Part shown: positions 23,540-32,162 of the stretch, piece by piece | Numbering within the stretch: the first letter of the stretch is position 1 | How the letters are laid out: each line of letters starts with the position of its first letter | Assembly (NCBI GenBank): GCA_029747585.1 | Contig: JAPEVF010000175.1 | Span: 1 to 64,000 of the forward strand | From: Pleurotus djamor | Lineage: Eukaryota > Basidiomycota > Agaricomycetes > Agaricales > Pleurotaceae | Direction of reading: 5' to 3' | DNA: 64,000 nucleotides | Notes under the pieces: model-generated | What the model was told of the DNA's origin: nothing | The model's input: the letters and a program-made list of their open reading frames with translations, nothing else | Database searches by the model: none | Position numbers and translations under genes: made by a program

Positions 23540-24670
23540 AGTGCCCCCAGTTCCACCCGAAATCGTCAAAATGATCATTGAACTTCTCGGAATCCCGGAT
23601 CGCAACTTGTTGTTACCTCTCCTCCTCGTTTGTAGGGGATTCCACGAGATGACCCACCCCCTCCTCTATGAATCAATATCAACATCTTCTGCATACACAA
23701 GCAAATCCTTCGACTTCCCACCTCGCTTTCCGCCCTCAACCGCGGTAGCCCCAGAACGGTTCGACCAACTTCATAAATCCTTGATCCAGAACCCATCTCT
23801 CATCATGTGCATCACAACATTCATCTGCCGTGGTCGGGTACACCATAGCGACTCTGACTGGGGCTCGATACGAACCATACTACCTTCCCTGACCCATCTC
23901 CAACGTTTCGCCTTCACCGGTTGGGATGGAAGCATGGAGAACCGGCTCTTTCCCCCAGCTTCGAAGTTGACGCATCTTTCTCTTCGAACTTCATGGGATG
24001 AGACGACATATGTCCTCGTTCGAACTCAGCCATTACTTGAATACCTCGAGTTAGGATATATGCATGGCGGGCAAGACCAGCCTTCATCTATGTATCCTCC
24101 CATCACCCTACCCCACCTGAAAGTTCTCGAATGTGATATCTTCTTCTTCAATCAACTGGAAGGACTCTCCTCTCTTGAACACCTTTCTTTGCTGCAAAAT
24201 GACTGCGCGCCCCGAAACCCCAAGTTTATTTCTACTATTCGGTCTTTCAAGGGTGATACTGCTTCGTGGGGTCAACTCGCTCGTTTTTGCCACGTCGTGG
24301 AGTATGTCTGGATCACAAACGTCGTACTTCCGATTTCCTTTCAATAAACATTTGATTAACCTTCACATTTCAGTGCGATAACTACGTCAAGGATGTGCTC
24401 TTAGCGAGCTCGCGTCAAATTAAGTACTTCTACGGCATCGATGTGGACATGTACCCAGCCGACTGTTCTTGCCTCTTTGAAGCCTTCCCCAACCTTGTTG
24501 TCGTCGATGTAAATGGCCCTTATTTCGAGTACTTCCGGTACATACGTGGTCGCCCAGAGCGAGAGGTGATCGAAGTCCCCGGCTTTGGCATTGGCGCTTT
24601 TCGGCATTGGCATGAGACGTTGGTGGGTGTTGTTGAAGAGGCGACACGGGAATTTCGTGCCTACCCTTAG
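23540..24670 (+). CDS. FB1: F-box-like protein with LRR-type repeats
   Basis: Exons 23540-24323 and 24374-24670, with a 50-nt phase-0 intron at the position shared by FB2-FB4 (after EYVWITNV). The N-terminal PPEIVKMIIELLG, then NLLLPLLLVCRGFHEMTHPLLYESIS, has the F-box shape (PxEI, LLLVCR-F, LLY). It is followed by leucine-rich strands (LTHLSL, LEYLEL, LKVLECD, LEHLSL) and the family tail FRHWHETLVGVVEEATRE. F-box proteins usually recruit substrates to SCF ubiquitin ligases; that role is assumed. The first exon is unresolved: FB2 and FB4 use a phase-1 intron ending ...ag|TG, and FB1 has the matching acceptor at 23539 and a donor-like gtacgt at 23467, but the ATG at 23387 gives the wrong phase. 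The first in-frame ATG is 23572. Confidence 0.65.
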
Positions 24671-25239
24671 TTCATCCCTTGTCCAATGTGTTGCCGCAAA
24701 TTCGCTTCTCCTCTGCCGTGAACGAAGCACCTGGCGCACACTGTAAACTAGTACATCGCTTTCAAGGCACTGTAATCGATCCCATAAATTTAGCGGATAA
24801 ACACGTCGAGAATTAACTTTTTAACTTTCGGTGTCGAATTCCTTTCTCCCTATCTCCTATGTCACGTTCCGACGCACGGGCCGATCGTCTAAGACAGGCC
24901 GATTACATGTTTTCAACTGGTTTCCTCTTTTCCAGCCAGGTCGAACATCAGATTGACGGCTTCTTCGAGCTTTCACGTCTGAAAATTCAACTTCGCGCAG
25001 CTCTGTGCTCTTCATTTTGCGGCGACATCACGTCCCAAACGTAAATCTGGTTTCTTTTTTTTCGTCTGGTCCTTGTTCATTTTCCTTCACACAGCGACAA
25101 TCTCTGGCTGGTGCTTACACGTTATATGAATTACACTTGAAGAAAACTATGGAATACATGTAATGAAATGGATTGAGGTGCGTCGATGCATGTACAGTGA
25201 CCGTCATTCCGGCACTGACGATCCTTCCCCCAGGCGACC
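24671..25239. other. Spacer between FB1 and the next gene
   Basis: A frame at 24859-25044 (starting MSRSDARADRLRQADYM) is not low-complexity and may be an exon remnant, but I find no continuation. Otherwise only the 3' ends of the two flanking convergent genes. Confidence 0.35.
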
Positions 25240-26618
25240 TCATTGGGATAGGCTACGACTGGGCACGCTGCGGCTTAGTGCAGGTCGACGAGGGCTCGCA
25301 CTTTGGACCGGCGAGAGTGAATCCTCCGTAGCACCGGAAGGTCTATGCGCTTCAAGGTATTCTTCTGTGGTTTGATTGCTCAATGGTACTCGTTTGACTC
25401 TTTTGGCAGGTCTCGCCTCAAGTTCTTCCTTTTTCGAAGCTTCTTCATCGCTCAGTTCAACGCTAGACACTCTACGTTTTGCGGCTTTCGCAGCATATCC
25501 TGGCCTTCGACCTGTTGGCGCGTTACGAGACCTTGCCAAGGGACGGGATGGACCCGCGAGAGCATTATTCTCTGAGCCACCCTGCGTTCGAGTAGAACTT
25601 GGAGAAAAGATATCGAAAGCTTTAGAGTCTCTTTGCGGCGTGCGAGGTGCGATGCCTAACGTAGATCCGGTCTGAAAAAGCGTGGAACCTGGTCGTACTT
25701 TCATTTCTGTAAGTTGCATAGTCGCGCTGAGAAGGACAAGAGGCTCACCAATGTCGTCTCTAGCGCTGGGCTTCTCCTTGCGCCCTCTGCTCGCCGTTCG
25801 TAGTTCCTCGAAGTCCTCGCACCAATCGGACCCGCCGTTTTCCTCATTCACTTTCTTCGCCATGGGAATCCAGATGTCACGTATCGCAGCCTCGTTCTCC
25901 GCCCTCCACTTATCCAATTCCCCTTCGACCCACCTTTCAATGTCGGCCGCCTTCTTCAGGTGACGCCTAGTGTGACGTTGTAAGCTCTCGTCCACAAAAC
26001 CTTGCCTGGCATATCCTCTGTCCCAAGCACTTCCTCCCGCTTGCGTGGTCGGATCGACGTCCGTTTTATCTTCAGAGTAATCAAACTCTCTCTTCCCATA
26101 CCAGGGCGTATGAACGGCGCCAGCCCAGCACGCAGCAATCAATCGTTCCTTGTCCGTTTCCTGAGGCATCCTCGGACGGACCGTGTTCGGCTTTGGGATA
26201 AGTTGACCATTCCAAGACATGAAATAGCCTTCGGGAGCTTTTGCATCCTTCCAATTGAAGAGGACGTTGCTGTGGCCACTTTCTTGGTCGCGCGACGTGG
26301 TTCTTTGACTGCTTGTGGATGAAGATCTGCCCTTTGAGCTTCCCGAGGATCGTACTTTGCTCGTTGGTGTACGGTCCGCTGAAGCTCCAAGTGACGCTAG
26401 CCACGTAAGGGTTTTCTCGCTGACGGGGACCCCGTCCGATCCACCCACTTCTTCGGACTCTGTCGCTATTCTTGAGCTACCACAACACCGTTAGCGACCT
26501 GGTCGACATTCATGCGTAGTACGGACACCCACCTATTACCGATTTGGTCGTGATTTTGGACTTTGGGAGGTTGAGGGCTAGGAGAGCGTGTTCGCTCACT
26601 CCGCGTGTCTTCGGACAT
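25240..26618 (-). CDS. Conserved-looking protein of unknown function, 440 aa
   Basis: Exons 26618-26533 and 26476-25240 join across a 56-nt intron (gtgggt to ggtag) in frame, giving 440 aa beginning MSEDTRSERTRSPSP. The N-terminus is Ser/Arg-rich and disordered. Residues from about 90 form a probable folded region (VLFNWKDAKAPEGYFMSW, AACWAGAVHTPWYGKREF, a charged helix around DIERWVEGELDKWRAENEA, and IRDIWIPMAKKVNEENGG), rich in Trp. The C-terminal third is disordered with NLS-like stretches (KAAKRRVSS, RPAKRVKRVP). No family recognised. Placed in the nucleus only by those basic stretches. Convergent with FB1. Confidence 0.7.
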
Positions 26619-26955
26619 GGCAGTCGTGGTTCAATGGGAGATGGCCACCACGAAACGCGCCGCGATGGCCATATATATGGACCACACGTGATCGTACCAC
26701 CCCCTTTATAGTACACTACCTGGCGTGGTTTGTGGTCTGTGGTTGCTTTGAAACTCAGGACACATACGCATGCTGCGCCCGTAGAAATACCAGCCCTTGT
26801 GCTCTTTGTGCAAGCCTTCCAGCTTCAACCTTCAAGCTTCATCATTCAATGTCTATCGTTCGCCCCAGTGACCGCCTTAGCAGTCAATAACTCATCACAT
26901 GTACCATATGTGACTCCACTCCAGAAAAAGTTCTTACCTCTTCTCCCCCATGCAG

Positions 26956-27145
26956 ACTGTACCCTGAGCAACGTCGTCAGGACATCATCGACATCAATGA
27001 ACTTCATAGGAGGATTATCGTAGAGGACTTGGCAAATGCCGATCTAATCCACCTGGATAGCATATTCGGGCGAGTCCGTCTCATTAGAGGTCGTCTATCA
27101 GGACATGCGTGCGACTTGGAGGTGTACTTGGCCAGCGAGCATTAG
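26956..27145 (+). CDS. Orphan terminal exon, unknown protein
   Basis: An open frame with no internal ATG follows an acceptor-like ccatgcag and runs 62 codons to a TAG. It reads LYPEQRRQDIIDINELHRRI, then VEDLANADLIHLDSIFGRVR and a short tail ending YLASEH, which looks like real alpha-helical protein. I could not join it to an upstream exon in phase, so it may be the last exon of a small gene or a relic. It ends 284 bp before FB2. Confidence 0.35.
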
Positions 27146-27428
27146 GGTGGCCAGGTTGCTACCGCCATTGTGGCTTACTGTCAATGCGTTTCCTATCACT
27201 GTCGGAGTTGAACTTGCGACATCCTTGATCACAGGGTCGCTGCTGTATTCCTCTCCTGGTTTATAATAAAATCACGCTTCGTTCTTGCTTCGTTCTCCCC
27301 TTCATCTTACCTTCACGTCTGGTGCTTCAACCCGTTCTCTTGAGTCGACTCTGGCGCTCGCGCTCTGCGCTTGAGCTTGCCGCCCGTTTACCCTTCTCTC
27401 AGATCCAACGCCCTCTTGTCCTCTTAAC

Positions 27429-28664
27429 ATGAGTAAGTACCACGCTCGAAGCTGTATATCTGCGTCTACGGGTGGCTCAGATTCTTTGCAATAGTGCTCA
27501 AAATCCCAGACGAAATCCTCGACATTGTGATCAAAGCACTTGGGAACCCGGACCGTAACCTCTTGCTACCTCTCCTCATCGTTAGCAAGAGGTTCTACGC
27601 AATTACGGTTCCGCTCCTCTACGCATCAATTTCTAGCACCCGTTCACAATACAAACGCGGGGCTTTCCTATCCTCAACCACCGTGTCCTCAGGACGGCTC
27701 AACCTCCTCCAACGATCCTTAACTCGGGATCCATCTCTTGCCTCATTCATCACAACAATCATCTGGCATGATCGAATCACGCTTGGGAAATCGGAACGAA
27801 AGTCTTTTCGGTTGATACTCACACTGGTGCCCAATCTCCGGCGCTTGTCCATCACCACGTATTCACATTCTTCCTCCTACTTTGGTAGAAGAGCCATCAA
27901 ACACATCCTTTCTCCTGCCGCGAAGCTGACCCATCTCTCTCTTCCATACGGCTGGGATCAACGAATGTGCGATCTGATTCGTTCCCAACCATCACTTGAA
28001 TACCTCAAGCTGGGTTTCATCTCTGACAAGACAGAGACACCTCCAGCTACGTTTCCCAACATCGAACTCCCCAATTTGCGAGCTGTTCGCTGTGATGTCC
28101 CTTTCCTCAATTTACTTGAAGCTTCTTCGCTAGAACATCTTTCCTTGTTGACTTGTGGAGCAGACGTGCATTCTCCACAAGTGCTCTCCACCATCCGTGC
28201 CCTTCGGTCATTCAGAGGGGATGCCCTTTCTTGGCGTCGATTTGCTCGTTATTGTGAAGTCGTTGAGTACGTGTGGGTTACAACACTTGTGTGTACATCT
28301 TTCTTCCCGCTTCCTTCTATCCCGCTCACTTTCGTGTTAGAATGAAACCTACATCGAGGACATACTGTCCGCAAAATCTCGAAGAATCAAGTATTTATAT
28401 CGCGAGCTCATCGGTAAAGACAGTCTTCGCAAAGGCAATCTCGATAAAGACAGTAGTTTCGAGTGCCCCGTCCTCTTCAACGCGTTCCCCGAACTGGTTG
28501 TCATCGACTACAATGTCACCACTTGCCGCCGACACACTCGCGGTATTAAAGAGCCAAAGGATGTCACTATCTTTCACCGAGAATCGCATCAATTTATTCA
28601 CTGGCACGAATGGTTTGTAGATGCTGTCGAAGAAGCAGTGCGAAAGCAGATGCTACGCGCATGA
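27429..28664 (+). CDS. FB2: F-box-like protein, intact
   Basis: Exons 27429-27432, 27495-28288 and 28341-28664 give a complete 373-aa protein. The first exon carries only ATGA; a 62-nt intron (gtaagt to aatag) then joins phase 1 to TGCTCAAAATC. The F-box core is MLKIPDEILDIVIKALG, then NLLLPLLIVSKRFYAITVPL, followed by Leu-rich strands (LRRLSI, LTHLSL, LEYLKL, LRAVRCD, LEHLSL). The second intron (52 nt, phase 0) falls after EYVWVTTL, as in the other copies, and the tail has HWHEWFVDAVEEAVRK. Presumed substrate adaptor of an SCF complex. Best preserved member of the array. Confidence 0.75.
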
Positions 28665-28942
28665 TCTCCACCGCGCACTGGATCGGATAGAGTATCCTAA
28701 TTGATATAGAGGGCGTAACCGTGGAATAGTGGGGGACATTTGATTCAATTTTTGAGACTCAAACTCGGGGGAACAATTTTAGCGGTGCCTTCAGAAGTCA
28801 TACATAGTTATTCTATCCACATAGCTCGAACTGTTGGCCGCTAATAAATCCAGCAACTTCTCGCTACACTCACTAGAGTTCGTAGGTCGTCGATAGCAAG
28901 TCAATAGGGACAACGTCAAATGAATTCAAACAGGCGTTGTTA
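28665..28942. other. FB2-FB3 spacer
   Basis: No gene. It leads directly into palindrome copy 2. Confidence 0.4.
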
Positions 28943-28974
28943 TTGACTGTGGGAAGGACGATTCCCACAATCAA
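28943..28974. repeat. Palindrome copy 2
   Basis: Arms TTGACTGTGGGAA and TTCCCACAATCAA around a 6-nt centre, with one mismatch in 13 pairs. It lies 36 bp before the first ATG of FB3. Confidence 0.75.
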
Positions 28975-29010
28975 CGTAGTCGATTGCGTGCTCTCGTCAC
29001 CGCTTCTGAC

Positions 29011-30103
29011 ATGCCGGCTTCTTCGATCAAGCCACTGGCGAACCCAGATCATAACCTGCTGCCACTCCTGCGAGTTTGTAGGAGGTTCTATAAGATATCG
29101 ATCCCAATCCTCTATGAATCAATATCTGCCGCGCTTTCAAACAGATCCTATACCGCAGGACCAAATTTCCCTTTTCTGACCACCGTAGTCCCAGAACGGT
29201 TAAGCGTCCTGCATGAATCCTTGACTCGAAATCCGTCCCTCGTCACCCATATCACAACACTCATCTCCCATGGTCGGATAGGTCACAGTGACTCTGATTG
29301 GAAATCTTTTCGGTCGATACTCAGTCTGGCGAACGACCTGCGATGCTTAAGCGTCTTTGCAAGCTACCGCCCCAGCATCGAGTTCATTCCGCCTGGCGTG
29401 CGGCTGACCCATCTTACACCTTACACTTCCTAGTCTCTCTGGTATTAGACAATCTACATCTTTATTCGGCTCCCGCCCTCACTCGAATACCTCAAGCTAG
29501 GATCTATATCTATTTTGTATGGCAAGGAGCCTCTCGCATCTAAATTCCCTAGCATTTCGTTGCCCAATTTGCAAGTCCTCGAGTGCGACCGTGCTTTCCT
29601 TGGTGAATTTGAAGATGTTTCGTCGCTAGAGCATCTCTTTCTATCTCTTGGTGGGTCTACTCCCCCCCCTTTGTCTACCATTCGCAACATTCGGTCCTTC
29701 AGAAGGAGTACAGGTTCATGGGCTCAATGTGCTCGTTTCTGCGACGCCGTTGAGTATGTTTGGGCCACAACCGTTGTGCGTGCATTTTCCCTTGGTAGCT
29801 GTCTCAGCTGACATAGCATCCCAGTGTAATGACCACATTGAGGACACCCTGGCAGCATGTTCTCAAAAGATCAAGTATCTATACTATATCAACGATGGTT
29901 CTGAATGTGCTCTGCTCTTCGACAAGTTTCCTGAATTGGTTGTCATTGAATTTAATCGGGGCGAGCTTGGTTGCTTCCGATATTTCCGTGGCAACTCAGA
30001 GCCAGAGGAGATAGACGTACCTGTGCTTGGAAAGGACGAATTTCGGCACTGGCACGAGTTAGTCATGGATGTCGTTGAGGTAGCTACGCGGAAGAATAGG
30101 TGA
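29011..30103 (+). pseudogene. FB3: damaged F-box-like gene
   Basis: Aligned to FB4, the F-box start is shortened by about four residues: MPASSIKPLANPDHNL here against a sequence beginning SHIPDEIIELIIKPIG in FB4. The frame runs to two in-frame TAG codons (29431 and 29446), then continues in the same frame (LEYLKLG, LQVLECDRAF, LEHLFL) to the family intron 29776-29824 after EYVWATTV and on to the tail EFRHWHELVMDVVEVATRKN, stopping at 30103. A 51-nt GT-AG segment (29398-29448, a multiple of three) spans both stops and could be spliced out, which would keep a shorter product. Either a pseudogene or a case of intron creation. There is no upstream ATG in frame before 29011 (a TAG lies at 28978). 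Confidence 0.7.
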
Positions 30104-30418
30104 ACGGTTTCCTCCTCATCCCATACTTATCTCTTCTCAACGCCGATTTCACAGATGCAATGCACCATCTCAACCATGTGATGGCACCCAATATATGTCA
30201 AGGCCACACCGGAGCGCGATTGCTAATTAGGCCTACTCAACCCTTGTCGTTGTTCATCTGGTGTCTGCGCTATTTAACTAGCGCAGCAAGCCACTAGTAT
30301 AAGTACTCTATGCATTTTACAGCACCCCTAGATGAATCAAGTATCTCCGAGGCGAGTCTTGCCTCTTACTTACCTGCGGCGTGTCCCCTACCCCCTGTGT
30401 GACCAAGGGACGGAATAC
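30104..30418. other. FB3-FB4 spacer
   Basis: No gene seen. It ends at palindrome copy 3. Confidence 0.4.
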
Positions 30419-30448
30419 TGATCGTGAGAAGATAATTTCCCACAATCA
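30419..30448. repeat. Palindrome copy 3
   Basis: Arms TGATCGTGAGAA and TTCCCACAATCA around 6 nt, with two mismatches in 12 pairs. It lies 24 bp before the FB4 start codon. Confidence 0.7.
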
Positions 30449-30472
30449 CAATTCCCTTTCCAATGGCATTTG

Positions 30473-31707
30473 ATGACTTCCTTTCCCAATCGACCTAGGA
30501 CTAGGGGTACTACAAGACAACTCCGTTCCACGAGTAAGTCCTCATATTACTTCATTCTCTGCTTCAGGCCTGAATACTACCCCAGTGTCACATATCCCAG
30601 ACGAAATCATCGAACTGATCATCAAGCCAATCGGGAATCCGGATCGCAATCTCCTGCTACCCCTCCTCCTCGTTTCCAGGCGTTTCTATGAGATAACGGT
30701 GCCTCTTCTCTATGAATCAATATCCGCTGCTTTTCGAAATCACTCAAAACCGTATGATTCGCCGTTGACCACAGTTGCGCCTGGAAAATTCCAGCAGCTT
30801 CATCAATCCATTACTCAGAAACCGTCGCTCGCAACTCACATATCAACACTCATGACCCATGGGCGGATCGGCCTCAGCGCCTCTGACTGGAATGCCTTTC
30901 GGTCCATATCCTCCTCCTTGACCCACCTCAGACGTCTATACGTCTGGGCTAGCTCTCCTCTGCGATTCGGGGTTCAACTCATTCCTCCGAATGTGAAGTT
31001 AACTCACCTTTTTCTTATTGATCCATGGGAAGAAGCGACGTATAACTTCCTTCGGTCGCAGTCGTCGCTGGAGTACCTCTATCTGGCTCCCGTACTCTAT
31101 ATCAACGAAGAGTCATTCCCCGCGTATGAGACAATCACCCTTCCCAACTTGAAGATTCTTCATTGTGATGGCCTCTTCTTCAATATGTTTGAAGCTCCTT
31201 CACTGAAACACCTTACACTGTCACACAATGGCTCCGCTAATCCACAATCTCCATCCCTCCGTTCAATACGATCTTTCATGGGAAATGCCCACCTATGGCG
31301 CGAATGTGCGCCATACTGCGACGTTATCGAGTATGTTTGGGTACAATCTATGGTATATCTCTTTGATGACCCATATAGTACGGTTCTCTGAAAGCCTTTG
31401 CCCTTTCAGCACCATACCTTCATCGAAGATACTCTCCGAGTCAGCTCTCGCAAAATCAAGTATCTTTATCACGTACCCTTCTTCGTTGATGACGTCGACT
31501 GCTCCGTGCTTTTTNGACGCTTTTCCTGAGCTCGTCATCGTTGACCTTGATGGAGCCGAGCTTGGAGGCTTTCGGTACCGCCGTGGCTGCGCAGAGCCGG
31601 AGGAGTTTAGGATTCCCCATCTTGACAAGGTGGACTTTCGGCACTGGTGCGAGCTTATTGTGGATGTTGTAGAAGAGGAAATTCGCAAGAACGGTCAGAC
31701 TCCTTAA
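30473..31707 (+). CDS. FB4: F-box-like protein
   Basis: Exons 30473-30533, 30586-31352 and 31410-31707. Exon 1 (61 nt, phase 1) encodes MTSFPNRPRTRGTTRQLRST and joins MSHIPDEIIELIIKPIG, the F-box start. The bases before its donor read ACGA where FB2 has ATGA, so the original tiny start exon seems to have lost its ATG and an upstream ATG is used instead. Leu-rich strands follow (LRRLYVW, LTHLFL, LEYLYL, LKILHCD, LKHLTL). The 57-nt phase-0 intron comes after EYVWVQSM, and the tail has FRHWCELIVDVVEEEIRKNG. The N at 31515 must be a surplus base: without it the exon reads VLFDAFPELVIVDLDG, matching FB1 (LFEAFPNLVVVDVNG). Confidence 0.7.
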
Positions 31708-31970
31708 TCTCCACATCTACAGTTGTAGAGGATTCGCCTGTTGGACCTCCTCCACGTTCGTTGACAATTCTATGCAATTCTATGGATTAGGGATGTTTCT
31801 TCTCTACAATCAGTATATGGTTCCCTCCCGAAGAACCCATTATGATAAAGGCGCCCTCTATATAGTACGCCGTCGACCATGGTCGCACCACGGGGTCTTG
31901 ATCGGCTTCCTAACACGGAGCACGCCTCTTGTTGCATCTTTGATACAATTCCATGGTCAGATGGAAGTCT
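31708..31970. other. FB4-FB5 spacer
   Basis: No gene. It ends at palindrome copy 4. Confidence 0.4.
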
Positions 31971-32000
31971 TGACCGCGGGAAATAAGTTTCCCACAGTCA
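31971..32000. repeat. Palindrome copy 4
   Basis: Arms TGACCGCGGGAAA and TTTCCCACAGTCA around TAAG, with two mismatches in 13 pairs. It lies 85 bp before the FB5 start-codon remnant. Confidence 0.7.
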
Positions 32001-32085
32001 GTAGCACAACCTTAGGCTGTAGATTGCGCGTATTCTCCCCTTCATCAACCCATCACATCACCGTTTTACACCGTGGCCTCCTCGC

Positions 32086-32162
32086 ATGAGTGAGTCTGAT
32101 GACTCCTTCTACTCTTGTACTTACGCCTCCTAATAAAATTAGTGTTGACTATCCCAGATGAG
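32086..32162 (+). pseudogene. FB5: 5' stump of an F-box-like gene
   Basis: ATGA at 32086-32089, an intron 32090-32142 (gtgagt to aattag), then TGTTGACTATCCCAGATGAG encode MMLTIPDE, the exact opening seen in FB2 (MMLKIPDE). The similarity stops at 32162, where the 91-bp inverted repeat begins. The frame then runs into repeat sequence and stops at 32289. This is a fifth copy cut after eight codons. Confidence 0.65.
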
